A DNA stretch of 64,000 nt from Saccharomycopsis fibuligera x Saccharomycopsis cf. fibuligera (GCA_001936135.1 CP012820.1:186001-250000), one strand, 5' to 3'. Positions 18,970 through 30,246 are shown, numbered from the stretch's first letter. Translations and numbers: made by a program. Notes: generated by a model from the letters alone, not told the origin.

Positions 18970-20136
18970 TTAAGCACTACCAGCAGCAGCTTTCTTAGCT
19001 TTTTTTTTGTTGGTCTTCAATGGTTGTTTCAACAAGTCTAAGATTTTTTCGTCTTCAATCTTGTATTCAGATTCAACAGTGTTGATGTCAAAGTTAGAAG
19101 CAGCTAACTTAACAAGACCGTTCTTGGTCAACGCAACAGTGCTGAAAAATTGAGCAATGATTTCACCTTCTTTTTCTTGAACGACATCGTAAGCAGTCAT
19201 AACGTTGTGGTTAACACATTCTTGCAAACCCATTCTACCCTTGGTTGGTTCTTTCAATTCACGAATTGGGACTGGGAAGTGAGCGGATTTACTCTTAATT
19301 TCACTCAAAGCTTGGTGAGAAGCCTTCAATTTCAAAGAGTAGTTGTTACCGGTTAATTTGTAAATGGTTGTTTTGATGTCACCAGATTTAGCCTTCCCGT
19401 CCTTAGAAGAACTGATCAAGATGTCCAAACCAAACACATCACCAACTTTGAAATTCAAAGATGGAACTTGACTCTTTTGACTTTCATTTGGATTAATAAT
19501 AATTTCTTTTTCACCTAACGCCACGTTTCTCTCTTGGTTGTAAGATAACATACCCTCCAATGGGGTGGTGTTGTATGCGCTAGCAATCTTGCCAACAACG
19601 TTGGTAACATCGTAGTTTTTCTTGTCTTCTCTAATCAATCTGAAGGCAGCTTCAGTGGCATAATAAGCAGCAGAGATGACATCGGCAGCCCTACCAGTGA
19701 TCTTGACACCTTCTGGTTGGCCGACAACGATGGTTTCACCAACACTAGAAACGAAACCGTCTATTTGAGCACCAAGTTGGATCTTGACAACATCACCTTG
19801 TTTCAAGGTCAAGTTAGCAGCTTTATCGTCAGCGCTAGCTGGAGACAAGTATTCAGCAATGTTGTTTGGTGAAATAGTGGTTGGGAAACCAATACCTTTA
19901 GATTCAACTTTACTCTTTTTGCTATTGTAGATCTTAGAGGTTTCTTCGACAAGCAATTCATCACCGTATTTACATAATTCGAAAATAGTAGCCCCTGGGA
20001 TGGACAACTTCTTGACCTCAGCTAACACACGGTTTGCGATTTCACCGGCGGTCTTGTACTTAGTGATGACATCAGAGTTGTTGATGGTGTAGTCTGGCTT
20101 GGCATCAGCAGCAGCGGTAGCGGTAGTAGCAGACAT
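18970..20136 (-). CDS. EBP1/PA2G4-like (Cdb4-like) M24-fold protein
   Basis: Intact 388-residue frame. It has the methionine-aminopeptidase (pita-bread) fold of the proliferation-associated EBP1/PA2G4 family: KYKTAGEIANRVLAEVKKL near 27-45, the signature GIGFPTTISPNNIAEYLSP near 82-100, KQGDVVKIQLGAQIDGFVS, LEGMLSYNQ, and INPNESQKSQVPSLNFKVGD. Family members lack peptidase activity and bind ribosomes and RNA, with roles in ribosome biogenesis. The tail is Lys/Ala-rich (KTNKKKAKKAAAGSA), as in relatives. The closest named yeast homologue is fission yeast Cdb4; S. cerevisiae has only the distant Arx1. Codon use looks optimised (TTG, GTC/GTT, ACC), suggesting high expression. The gene is divergent from PDS5, with two Reb1-like sites between. 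Confidence 0.88.
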   Translation of the reverse strand: MSATTATAAADAKPDYTINNSDVITKYKTAGEIANRVLAEVKKLSIPGATIFELCKYGDELLVEETSKIYNSKKSKVESKGIGFPTTISPNNIAEYLSPASADDKAANLTLKQGDVVKIQLGAQIDGFVSSVGETIVVGQPEGVKITGRAADVISAAYYATEAAFRLIREDKKNYDVTNVVGKIASAYNTTPLEGMLSYNQERNVALGEKEIIINPNESQKSQVPSLNFKVGDVFGLDILISSSKDGKAKSGDIKTTIYKLTGNNYSLKLKASHQALSEIKSKSAHFPVPIRELKEPTKGRMGLQECVNHNVMTAYDVVQEKEGEIIAQFFSTVALTKNGLVKLAASNFDINTVESEYKIEDEKILDLLKQPLKTNKKKAKKAAAGSA

Positions 20137-20790
20137 TATGAGCGGATTTTTGTTTATTTTGTGTTTTTGCTATTTTATGGTGGTATCCTGGTGCCTTGAT
20201 CAGTATATTATTCCTTTTATGAATTGAGTTTTCGAGATGGGCGAATTGAGTTTTGCTTTCTCGATTCTGTTTTCCCGTCCTTCGCCTTCCACAAGGAAGA
20301 AAAAAAAATTTTTTAGCAAAGCTGAAAACAGTGAAAAGGGATTACCCGGATTACCCGGATAAAGCACCGAGATGAGCTCAGCTTTTAGTCTATTTGCTAA
20401 CTGTTTGGCAGGTATATGAAGGAGAATGAAGACAAAAATTGTTGACAAAACTCTTTGAGGCTCATTTAACTATTTTTGAGTATTCTAAAAATTTTAAAGA
20501 GCTTTCTAGCTGGGTAAAATGTTAAAGAGAAAAGATTGTGTAATTCAATGTAAGCAATGACTAATCAGTCCTTTACAGCTGACTAACACACGCGTCCTTC
20601 TTCTCCGAAACGCCAGAATATTTCAAACAAGGAAAACAAAGGAGCGATCAAACCATCGCCAACATTAGCGCTTAGCAGCTCTGTATAGCAATCATCTACA
20701 TAAACGGAGGGTCGCAGGCTTGGGGAGAAGATAAATACAAGAAAGACTGTCGCAAACCAAATAGAGGGCACCCTCAGCCATAATCCTCTA
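20137..20790. other. Divergent promoter, EBP1-like gene and PDS5
   Basis: 654 bp between two divergent genes. It contains the tandem Reb1-type sites at 20342-20357. Nothing else is distinctive. Confidence 0.5.
20342..20357 (+). promoter_or_regulatory. Two tandem Reb1-like sites
   Basis: TTACCCG occurs at 20342-20348 and again at 20351-20357, a 9-bp period. TTACCCG is the core consensus of the yeast general regulatory factor Reb1, which clears nucleosomes at promoters. The site is about 210 bp from the EBP1-like ATG and 430 bp from the PDS5 ATG. Confidence 0.65.
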
Positions 20791-23700
20791 ATGACCATGT
20801 ATAGGCTTAAGTTCAACGACGCCATTGTCCCTACTGTCAAAGACCCGATTTCTGTCAAGGTTCTCACTAAGCGCTTGTCTAAACTCAGCGAAGAGCTCTC
20901 GAATATTGACCAAGATCATATTGATCTCGACAGCCTTACGGAAATTACCAAAAATCTTGTGAGCAAAAAGCTTCTTAAACATAATGACCATGGAGTGCAA
21001 TCGCTCGTGGCCCTTTGCCTTGCGGATATTCTCAGACTCTACGCGCCGGATGCGCCTTATACTGCTACTCAGCTCACGGATATATTTAAACTCTTCCTAA
21101 AAATATTCAAACACTTGGCGGCCCCTAGTGACACAGCACCACACTATCAAAAAAATTTTGATCTCGTGGCAAAACTTGCTGAGGTCAGATCCATCATCTT
21201 GATTACTGACTTGCCGAAAGCCGACCAGCTCATCGAGGCACTTTTCAACTTGTGCTACAATGATTTGGGTAAGCTGAAGAACTTGTCGCCACGCTTGCTT
21301 CCTTTGATTGCAGACATTCTCAGCGAAATCTTTGCTGAGCTGGACACCATTCCTCAGTCAGTGCTCAAGTTAATTTTGAACAAATTTTTGTCCAATGCTG
21401 CCGCATCCAAAGCGGTATCAGACACATCTGCCACAGCAGCAGTTCCTGCCGCCAGCGCTTCTGCGGTGACATCAACATTAATGGGTGCAGTGACGGTTAC
21501 CAACCCAGGATTTGCTTTCACCGTTGCTATATGTGAGAGTAACCCGGTGCGTATGGCTAGGCAAATTGCTCAATTCTTCTCGGAGATCTTGTATGAAAAC
21601 TCATCAGTAAAAAGAAACAATCGTGGTGGTGCTGGAAGTAGTGATGACGAAGATGAAGATGACGCTGATGTAGCGCAGATAGAGAGAAACAGCATATTTC
21701 AATTAAACGAAGTGGCATTGAAAAACCTTCAAAAAGTTCACAAACTTGTCGAGGAGATTTGGAAGTATGTCCCGGATATTTTGTCATCAGTTATTGGATT
21801 AATCAACTCTGAGCTTTTTGCAGATAATGAAAAGATTCGTATTTTGGCCACCGAGACTATTGGTAACATTTTACGTTTCCAGCCTTCCAAGCTCAATTTC
21901 ATTTCAACTCACCAAGATACTTGGAAAAATTGGGCCAAAAAGATTTTAGATTCCTCGACTTTAGTGCGCATAAAATGGGTGCAGATCGCCACAGAAATAC
22001 TAAACACACGATTTGAATTGATTGGCGAAATATCCAGTGGAATAGTCAAGTCGCTAATTGATACTGATGAGAGAGTACGGCATGCTGCAGTAAAATCTGT
22101 TGGCAACAATCTCAAAAGTTTGCTTTTTCTGGGAAAATTTTCCAACAATTTGACTATAATGAATACTTTGGGTCAGTTGGCTAGAGAGAGAAACAAAGAA
22201 ATTAGAACAGAAGCAATAAAGCTTTTGGCTAATATTTACGATTCTAAGTTTAATGAACTTCTTGAAGAAGAACAAGTCTGGCAAGAGCTTGAGGAACAGC
22301 AACATGCTAATGAAGAAGCAGAAAACCAGGAGGAAAATGAGGAAGAAAACGAGGAAATGAACAGCGACAAAGTCACTATAGGAAAGAAAGACAAAAACAC
22401 TAACAGTAATACTACTACCGCAAGTTTAAGGAAGCTCATCAGTTGGATCCCAGACCATATTATATCGTTAATTTATATCAATGATAAAAGCATAAATTAC
22501 CACATTGATAAACAACTCATTGAAAAAATCTTTTCGCTAGACAGCAATACTGATTATCGTGTTAAACGTCTCTTGCATGTTGTTGCTAGCTTAAGCAATA
22601 AGTCTAAAACTGCATTCTGGGCCATCAATAAGCGTCAAATTCAGCTTGCTAGTGGGTTACTGCAATTTTTAAAATTGGTTACATTGTACAATTCTCCAGG
22701 TGATGAGAATAGCAAAGCATTAGTTGAAGAGAAATTAATTAAAGCTATCAATTGGCTCTGCGCAACAATTCCAGAAGAGCTAAATCCTTTCAACGTGTTG
22801 ATTCGTTTTGTTAAACTTGATAACAAAAGATTTGTTCATTTAATAAAATTGTGTATTTCTTCGAACAGCGATTTCGATACAATAAAGAACTCTTTCAAGG
22901 AATTTTTCAACAAGCTCAAGGATTCTAAAGTGGTTAACAACATTGACCCTCGTGGTACTGGTAATAGCAGACATAATAATAATGATGATGCGATATGGTC
23001 TAGCAATGCTAATATTGTATCTACTAGTGAGATGTATGAGGTGTGGAAATTGATAATGTATCGTTCGGCTATTATTTACTACAACAAGAGTAATGTCGTA
23101 AGTCTTGTACAATTTACAAAAAATGAATCAAGTGAGTTCTACAAAATCTCGGCTGAGCTCATCGAGCAAATTTCAACCACTTTGCCAAAAGTTTTTGATG
23201 CTCATATCGATGAATTGGTATCATTGGTAATCAAGTCCGCTGAGAATAATGATGGTGCGAATCTTGCCGAATCAACCACTATGTTTGATAGTGATAACGA
23301 CGATGTTAACACCACTGCCACAACCACCACCAATACCACGGCGATTGAATTACGTACAGCTAACGACAAGAGAAAATCCATTATTGCCACATCCGCAACA
23401 AACAATTTTGAAAATTTGATAAACACTTTGCGCACAATTTACCATTTTTTTATCAGGTATCCAAAATATTTGCCTCAGGATAATGCCAAATTTGCTAATG
23501 CTTTGATTTCTATTTCTACTGATGGTACGCCACTAGAGGCCAAATTTGCAATCAAGCTTCTTTGCATATTTAACGACTTTGATGCAGAAGAACATTTACA
23601 AAAAATTTTACACACCATTCTACCTCTTGATGTTAACAATTTCAAATTTTCCACTCATTTGTCCATAATTTCAGAATTGTTCTTGTATAAGCCGACTCTA

Positions 23701-25383
23701 ATTGAAGACGATGCTTCTGATATTACTTCCTACTTAATTAAAGAGGTGTTGCTTACCAACCATACGCTAGCCACAGAAGAAGAAAAACAGAATCCAGAGA
23801 CTGCTCCTCATTGGATTACTGAAGAAGAACTTGAGCTTGGTAATTACGACCATTGCTATGCTAAAATGCTCACTTTGCGAATCTTTGTCAACCGCTTGAA
23901 AGCCCTTGATACTTCACAGGAGAACATTGACTCCACTGAGCTTGCTAATTTGGTACTAAAACTCTTAATCTCCTGTATTGGTAATGGCGGTGAGTTGGTT
24001 AACAGTAGTAGTCCCACTTATCCAACACCAAGATCTTTTCAGGCAAGACTTCGGCTTACTTCGGGGCTAATGTTGCTCAAATTGTCTAAATTACCTACAT
24101 ATAACAAGATGCTTAAGCCAAGCACAATTAGCAGACTTGTTTATTTGATTCAGGATGAAAATATTGAAATTCGTAAAACTTTTGTCAAGTATTTGCAAGA
24201 TTACTTAAATGACGAATTGATCTCTCAGCGATACTTGCCTTTAATTTTCTTCATGGCACATGAACCAGATCTTGCATTGCGGAAAAGTGTTAAGACATGG
24301 ATTTCATCATCTTTTAATAGTCAGTTAGCTAGAGCTTCCGCCGAGGATATTGGTTTTGAAAAAGCATATGTGCGATTATTGCATATGATAGCTCATCATC
24401 AAGAGTTTATTGATTTGATCAATCAAGCGTATACGTTTGACAAAGAGCAAACAAAGACAAAGGACGAAAAAGCTGCTGTTCATAGCGATAGTGATGATGA
24501 TGGTAACGAAACCCATGATGAACAAGCAACTACTAGTGCTAATAGAAACATTGACCGTGATAACCAATTATTCAAGGCATATGCATTTGCGGTGAAGTAT
24601 ATTCTTTTTTATTTAGAGAGTATTGTCACTAAGGACAACATCTCGCTATTATTTTATTTCTCGAACCGAATCAAGCAGTACCGTGATGCCCTAATTAGTG
24701 ACATTGACTATGATTTGGCCGCTGCGGCTGAATTAGAACCAGAACCAGAACCAAAAGAACCAGGAACAGAAACGGAACTGGTACCAAAGCCTGCTAAAGT
24801 GCAGCGACCAGCATACATTGACAACATTTACCGTGTGGCTGAATTATCACTACTTTCCATCAAGATCTACAGAGAACGCAAAAATTGGATTATCCAAACA
24901 TTCCCGGGTAAACTTCAACTATCTAAAGATTTGTTTGCCCCAATGAAATCAACAAGAGAAGCACAACAAGTTGCTTCCAGAACATATATCCCTGATAAAT
25001 TGACCAAGAAGCTAGAAATGTTGATCAAGAGTGAAATTGGCACAGGTAGTGGGTCAAGTATAAATGGGCTAAGAGGTAATAGAGGCAAAAAGAGAAATGG
25101 TAGCGGACATGTTAATGCTGTTAGTAGTAGTAGCAACGGTAGTAAAAATAATGGATTCAAAAAATTCAAACGATCAACTAAGCCAAAGCAGCATTTGACT
25201 GGGAAGGATAATAACGAGAAAAAATATACATCAGTGAGAAGAAGCAGTAGAGTAAAAAAAGAAGTAAATTACGCAGATAGCGAAGATGATGACCAGGACA
25301 ACGATCGGGAATCAATGGCAAAAGATGGATCTGATGATGAGAGGGATGATGATGTATTGAGTATCACGGGATTAGGATTTTAG
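20791..25383 (+). CDS. PDS5: Cohesin-associated factor Pds5
   Basis: Intact 1530-residue frame, larger than S. cerevisiae Pds5 (about 1277). The N-terminus is characteristic: KVLTKRLSKLSEELSNIDQ, then LVALCLADILRLYAPDAPYT and DIFKLFLKIFKHL, followed by LAEVRSIILITDLPKAD. HEAT-like helical repeats fill about 100-1250. Pds5 binds cohesin on chromatin and controls its loading, release and acetylation, so it is needed for sister-chromatid cohesion. Lineage-specific low-complexity inserts are seen: an Ala/Ser/Thr-rich block near 205-235, an acidic block near 285-300, and a Glu/Asn-rich one near 500-530. The C-terminal 150 residues are Lys/Ser/Asn-rich with acidic clusters. A few CTG codons occur, for example in a variable Glu/Pro-rich segment near 24775, and should probably be read as serine. 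The start is the first ATG in frame; MTM allows either of two. Confidence 0.93.
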   Translation: MTMYRLKFNDAIVPTVKDPISVKVLTKRLSKLSEELSNIDQDHIDLDSLTEITKNLVSKKLLKHNDHGVQSLVALCLADILRLYAPDAPYTATQLTDIFKLFLKIFKHLAAPSDTAPHYQKNFDLVAKLAEVRSIILITDLPKADQLIEALFNLCYNDLGKLKNLSPRLLPLIADILSEIFAELDTIPQSVLKLILNKFLSNAAASKAVSDTSATAAVPAASASAVTSTLMGAVTVTNPGFAFTVAICESNPVRMARQIAQFFSEILYENSSVKRNNRGGAGSSDDEDEDDADVAQIERNSIFQLNEVALKNLQKVHKLVEEIWKYVPDILSSVIGLINSELFADNEKIRILATETIGNILRFQPSKLNFISTHQDTWKNWAKKILDSSTLVRIKWVQIATEILNTRFELIGEISSGIVKSLIDTDERVRHAAVKSVGNNLKSLLFLGKFSNNLTIMNTLGQLARERNKEIRTEAIKLLANIYDSKFNELLEEEQVWQELEEQQHANEEAENQEENEEENEEMNSDKVTIGKKDKNTNSNTTTASLRKLISWIPDHIISLIYINDKSINYHIDKQLIEKIFSLDSNTDYRVKRLLHVVASLSNKSKTAFWAINKRQIQLASGLLQFLKLVTLYNSPGDENSKALVEEKLIKAINWLCATIPEELNPFNVLIRFVKLDNKRFVHLIKLCISSNSDFDTIKNSFKEFFNKLKDSKVVNNIDPRGTGNSRHNNNDDAIWSSNANIVSTSEMYEVWKLIMYRSAIIYYNKSNVVSLVQFTKNESSEFYKISAELIEQISTTLPKVFDAHIDELVSLVIKSAENNDGANLAESTTMFDSDNDDVNTTATTTTNTTAIELRTANDKRKSIIATSATNNFENLINTLRTIYHFFIRYPKYLPQDNAKFANALISISTDGTPLEAKFAIKLLCIFNDFDAEEHLQKILHTILPLDVNNFKFSTHLSIISELFLYKPTLIEDDASDITSYLIKEVLLTNHTLATEEEKQNPETAPHWITEEELELGNYDHCYAKMLTLRIFVNRLKALDTSQENIDSTELANLVLKLLISCIGNGGELVNSSSPTYPTPRSFQARLRLTSGLMLLKLSKLPTYNKMLKPSTISRLVYLIQDENIEIRKTFVKYLQDYLNDELISQRYLPLIFFMAHEPDLALRKSVKTWISSSFNSQLARASAEDIGFEKAYVRLLHMIAHHQEFIDLINQAYTFDKEQTKTKDEKAAVHSDSDDDGNETHDEQATTSANRNIDRDNQLFKAYAFAVKYILFYLESIVTKDNISLLFYFSNRIKQYRDALISDIDYDLAAAAELEPEPEPKEPGTETELVPKPAKVQRPAYIDNIYRVAELSLLSIKIYRERKNWIIQTFPGKLQLSKDLFAPMKSTREAQQVASRTYIPDKLTKKLEMLIKSEIGTGSGSSINGLRGNRGKKRNGSGHVNAVSSSSNGSKNNGFKKFKRSTKPKQHLTGKDNNEKKYTSVRRSSRVKKEVNYADSEDDDQDNDRESMAKDGSDDERDDDVLSITGLGF

Positions 25384-26632
25384 TGGTTCGATGTATTAGC
25401 TTTTTTTCTTTTTCGCTTCACTCATTTTGCTTCTATTTGTCCATTTACTGGTTTTTGTGTTTGTTTTTGTTTTTGTTTTTGTTTTTGTTTTTTCCCAGCT
25501 TTATCTTTCCACTGAATTAATATTTTCAGTGATTGGGAACCCATTGCACGTTTTGCTTTGTTATGTACAGTTTATTCGTTAATATTCACATTTATTGAAT
25601 TATTGCTGCTAAGCCTTGATTTTTATTGCTTTTCCTTATCCTAACTTATTAAATTTCCTTTTACAATGATCGCTCTCTAGTTTCATAATACTACCCTCAA
25701 CCTCATTTACTAATGTATGTTATTATTAGAGCCTAAACTTGTTACCATCTTCATAAGCATAAAGTGTAACGTTACTCACACTTAATAGAATTGATTATGG
25801 ATGTTACTGTAAAGTGTACTGCAAGTATAACTGATGCATTACGCTGCATGATACTCAACATGCTGAGTTAATCCAAACGCCACATGTGGTTTATATGTGC
25901 ACTAAAAATTACTTCAGTTCTAACCATTTTGATGCATTTGGCTGCATCTCTACTCTCTATTATCATACATTTATTAGTACAGCATCGATATTAAACAGAA
26001 CATGGAATGTTTTTATGGTAGGGATGCAAGTGGATAGAGATGTGCTTATTGAGTAAGTGCCTCTGTTAACGTAACATGTTAGGAGACTTTTATGAAAAAA
26101 AAAAAAAAAAAAAAAAAAAAATACTTTAGATTATTTGAACTAACCTGATAATGTTATGGCTCCGGGTATTTAAGGTTATATAGTTGAATCCTAGCTGTTG
26201 CTAGTATTAACTTTATCATACCATGCTCCTTGAAAAAGAAAATTAGAAGCCAAACCAGTGAATAATAACAAGATTTGAAAAATAAAACAATAATCAAGAA
26301 ACTAAGTGAAACTAAATTGTTAAGTTAAAAAATTATGAACATTGCTAAAAAAAACCAATACCAAAGACCTAAAATGAACTATTGAAAAAACCATAAATAA
26401 ACGAATAAGAAAATGTTAAGAAATTATGAATAAAAACCCGAAAAAGTAAATCTTCCCAATTACCCAAAATATAAACAAGAAAATAAAAAAATAAGAGAAA
26501 ATGAAAAGAAAAAAAATACCTAGGGAATGAAATATAACTGATTGTCTGAATGAAAATGAAATCAGTAACTGAAAAAGAAATTATGATGGTTCAAAATAAA
26601 TTCAAAGTAAACTGAAAATCTGTAATCTAAAA
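25384..26632. other. Convergent intergenic region, PDS5 and Yippee-family gene
   Basis: 1.25 kb between two convergent genes. It contains a (TTTTTG)n run near 25460-25490 in the PDS5 3' UTR, an A27 tract at 26095-26121, and A-rich sequence downstream of the Yippee gene. No gene seen. Confidence 0.5.
26095..26121 (+). repeat. Poly(A) tract, 27 nt
   Basis: Twenty-seven uninterrupted A residues between two convergent genes. Confidence 0.93.
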
Positions 26633-27942
26633 TCATAGCGGATTTCTAGAGTGCATATTTGATGGAACGTTACTATTTGCGGCAGCTGTATTATCACTAT
26701 TTGCATTAGTAGAAAATCTTACTTGCACAGAACGGTTACTATCAAAATCATTAGTTATATTCTCTAGTGCCATTGGGTCATTACCGCTGTTGAATAAGGC
26801 ATTACCTGCTCTTAATAAACTTCTAAATTGAGGAATATAACTTCTTCGATTTGAGTGTTGTAGCAAATAATATGATTGAGGATCAATTCTGAAGCCTGCT
26901 GTAGGACTAGAGTCACTAGCTTCTTCTATTTGATCTTCATTTTCTTCTTCATTCTCTTCTTCGCTATAACTGCTATTTTGGAGCTCTGCATCATCAATTT
27001 CTTCATTACCATCTTCAAAATCGACGTCTTCTCCTTCATAGTAATAGCCATAATTATCATTATAACACAAAAGAGGATTATTATTGCAAATGCCATTATC
27101 ATGGCTACTAAAGTAGTAATGAAAATGTTTGGAAAATCCAAAATGATTGAGCAAATCTTTCTTCATTTCAAAATAATGAGAATTGTCCTTATATATGACC
27201 TTATCAACATCATCAAGCGAGCTAAAATCATTAATATTCATCTCTTCTTCTTCGCCATCATCATCATCGCTAAAGTTATCAGTATACTGCTGGTCATTAG
27301 TAAGATAAATATTGTTCCTATTCAACTGCATAGTAAACTCCTTCATCTTGTCAGAATCGAATTTTAGCTCTTTTGAATAACTTCGGTCACCATTGGTGGT
27401 GTTAATAAATCCAGGAGATTTAGTTGACAAATAGCTTAATAAACTTTCTCCTGCTTTCACCTTTTTTATCAATAATGCTTCTATGACAAAATGGTTTTCT
27501 TTGTATTTTTGAGAAGGTGCGCTAGCTTCCAAGTATTTCCAACCAATGGTAGCTGAGCACTGTTTACACTTGACATCCTTCACTTTAAACATGCCTGTCA
27601 TGAGCTTTCGGACTTCGTATTTTCTAGGCATCACATAGTTTATGAGTTTGCTTACAAAATACGCTTTCCCGTGAGAGCCTTTGAATTCCTAAAGAATTGG
27701 TTAGTAAAAATAATATGCGCATATGCAGAGGAGAGGCAGTGACTAGTCAATAAAATCTGTCTGTTTTGGGAAAAAACGATGAGATGAGCAACATCTGCAC
27801 TGGTCATCGCACAGAGAAAAAAGATACTTACACCAGGAATGATCCAGGTAGAGCTAAGCAAGTGAGTACAGCAGTTGCCACAAGCATAAACCAGATACTT
27901 GTGATTGACATCGTCAATTGTGTCAGTAATTTTGATCCCCAT
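26633..27942 (-). CDS. MOH1: Yippee-family zinc-binding protein with acidic C-terminal extension (spliced)
   Basis: I join exon 27942-27832 (37 codons, MGIKITDTIDDVNHKYLVYA onward) to exon 27688-26633. The 143-nt intron has donor GTAAGT and branch site TACTAAC 12 nt before TAG. The product is 388 residues. Residues about 17-115 form a Yippee domain: a CGNC pair in the first exon, GSHGKAYFVSKLINYV across the middle, TGMFKVKDVKCKQCSATIGW with the second CxxC, and YKENHFVIEALL at the end. Yippee proteins bind one zinc ion through the two CxxC pairs; S. cerevisiae Moh1 is the closest named relative and its role is unclear. About 270 residues follow, very rich in Asp, Glu, Asn and Ser. This makes the protein about three times the usual length (Moh1 is about 138 residues). 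Confidence 0.83.
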
Positions 27943-29268
27943 TTTAGCAGATTGTCGGTGGCATAAAGTTGTTGCGAAAATAGTCTTATCAAGCCACCCA
28001 CAGGGGTTGAGTTAAGGATAATGAGAAAAGTAGAACGTGAGTGGCACGGATAACGGAGTATCCGATGGGAACAGAGCAGAATAGAATAGTGCAGAGAGTG
28101 CAGAGTAGTGCAAATGTCTGGAATGTGAAATGTGGTCTGCTTTATGTATAACTGTATGATACAAACTCACTTGTAAGAGAAGCAAGGAAAGAACTCAAGA
28201 CAACTATTGCACAGAGTAGTAAAAAATGCTGGTATGGAACTGAGATAAGCGCTTCGGGGCAGCAAATCGAAGAAGCAAGAAAGCGGCAAAGGAGAAAATG
28301 GCTGCGCAAGTTAGAAGTGCATTAACTGTGGAGAAAACACAAATCTAAAAGTTGAAGTAAATGTAGATGGAGATAGTAAATTTAGAAGAAAAGGATTAGA
28401 CGCTAGAAGGTTGTATTAGTATTCTAGTTAGCGGCAGCGAAGGAAGTTGCTGGGGCCTCTGGGGTATTTATACATCTAGCAGTCTGTCTGCAATGGTGCT
28501 AAGCGCTGAGGGAGGTGAGAATACTATGAATACTATACTACCTATAGGCTGCCATGACTACGCAGTAGGCAAGCGAATGTCCCACGTACGCGGGCATCGA
28601 TGACGGTTGCAGCCGCTGCCATATAACTACATTGTAAATTGACTGGCTATTCACCTTGTATGGCATGTCACATGGCGTTCAAGCGTCCTGCCACTATTAG
28701 CGGAAATGCGTTTTATCGCCATACAATTACATACAACCATATTTAGTACAATTGAAACAGTTGGTACAATATTGGTACAATACTGTACAAGCACTCACAG
28801 GCCGTCCCAGGCCACTGCCACCCCTTGCTAACGGCACGCTGCGTCAGAGGCTAGAATTCCATCAACCAACCACCAACGCTTATCCAATGACTGAGGACCT
28901 ACACAAACAAAGATCTTCAGCGCTCGCTCGCCTCAACTGAAATAAGGTCATTTTCAGATTAGATAGACAAGAATATACACTCATTTGAAGAGCATTAAAT
29001 AGTATGTACACAGTGTTTTGTATTATATGGTTGTTCCGTCTCTTGCAGAGGCTGAACATAGAAAGCTAAAAAACAAATAAAAAACGTTATACGTGTGCAT
29101 GTATATTTACATAGTGGTAAATCCATCTCCAATCTCAATGATGATAGTTATGAACTAAAATCAATAACTCCGTTCAAACAACTTCCTTGACTCATTTCTA
29201 AATCCCAACCTCCTCGTTTATCCTTTTTTAACTAAACCTCACACACTCAACTTTCAAACTCACATCTC
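27943..29268. other. Intergenic region, Yippee-family gene to MRPL22
   Basis: 1.3 kb upstream of the Yippee gene and downstream of MRPL22, with somewhat higher GC around 28430-28700. The 62-codon frame at 28752-28940 has no support. I found no tRNA or clear snoRNA boxes. Confidence 0.45.
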
Positions 29269-30246
29269 TCACCATTTGAAAAAACCTGGAGTGGCGCCTC
29301 TAATGACTTCGTTCGGAAGCTGTTCCCAGGCTTTCTTCTTTTCCTGCTTAAGTCTAGCCTCATAAGCAAGTCTCTTTTTTGTTTGTTCGGTTCTCAAAAT
29401 TACCCTCACGTGGGAATTGCGGTGTTTAATCACACCCATTCTCCCTCTGCCTTTCCATTCAATTCTTTTTCTGTGAAACCCATCATCACCTGTCCAGATT
29501 TGTGAAATGTAAAGTGAGCTGGAGTCAATATTCAATTCTTTAGCTTTTTCAAAACCAGTCTCAAGCAAAGCACCAATATCTTTAGCCGCCTTCTTGCGGC
29601 TAAAATGACATTGTGTGATTGCTTCTTTCAACGGTAGCTGATTGAGCAATCTGTTGACAAGAGTAAGCTTCTTCATTGATGTGTCAAATCTGTATGATTT
29701 CAAGTAAACACTAGGCTCTAAAGCTTCAATTTCTGCTTTACTCAAACTGAGTTTGTATTTTTTCCCATTTGGTAAAGTAACTAACTGATCATTTTTAAAA
29801 AATCCATTTTTTGCAACATTAGCCAAGTACACTTCTTTCTTTAACGGACTCAACAACTCATCCAATGCAACTAATGGCTTAAACTGTTGACTTAAAAATT
29901 CTTGAAGTGCTTCATCATTTGCTGGAGTTACGGTTTCTTTAAGTTCGGCTAATCTCTTAGCTTGCTGTTCTTCATCACTTAAAACTTCATCAGATTCAGT
30001 ACTCAAATTATTGGCTCTTTTGACTATTGATTCTAATGGATCGGCTTTATTGTATTCTGTCATATCACCAAAAAGCGAAGTAGTTGGTTTTTTGCTGTTA
30101 TTGTTGTTTTGTTGTTCGTTAAATAACCATTTGGAAGTATGTAATCCTCTGGCGGCTGGTATTATAGCGGAGGTCAAAAGACGAGCATTTTGTGCTTTGC
30201 CCGCGGACACAAGTGCTCTAGCCCCGAAGTTAGCCAAGCCAGACAT
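29269..30246 (-). CDS. MRPL22: Mitochondrial ribosomal protein uL22m
   Basis: Intact 325-residue frame. The first 40 residues form a mitochondrial presequence (Arg, Ala, Ser, few acidic) ending near RGLHTSKWLF. The C-terminal half holds the uL22 domain: KEAITQCHFSRKKAAKDIGA, then LETGFEKAKELNIDSSSLYI and WTGDDGFHRKRIEWKGRGRM followed by HRNSHVRVILR. The protein is part of the large mitoribosomal subunit, lining the peptide exit tunnel. Length fits the fungal family (S. cerevisiae Mrpl22 is 309). The middle (about 45-110) is Asn/Glu-rich and variable. Confidence 0.92.
   Translation of the reverse strand: MSGLANFGARALVSAGKAQNARLLTSAIIPAARGLHTSKWLFNEQQNNNNSKKPTTSLFGDMTEYNKADPLESIVKRANNLSTESDEVLSDEEQQAKRLAELKETVTPANDEALQEFLSQQFKPLVALDELLSPLKKEVYLANVAKNGFFKNDQLVTLPNGKKYKLSLSKAEIEALEPSVYLKSYRFDTSMKKLTLVNRLLNQLPLKEAITQCHFSRKKAAKDIGALLETGFEKAKELNIDSSSLYISQIWTGDDGFHRKRIEWKGRGRMGVIKHRNSHVRVILRTEQTKKRLAYEARLKQEKKKAWEQLPNEVIRGATPGFFKW

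Noticed and set aside
26876-27367. 163-codon plus-strand frame opposite the Yippee tail
   Set aside because: It is the antisense of Asp/Glu codons, which reads as Ile/Phe/Leu-rich sequence. The same effect explains other hydrophobic frames opposite acidic regions.
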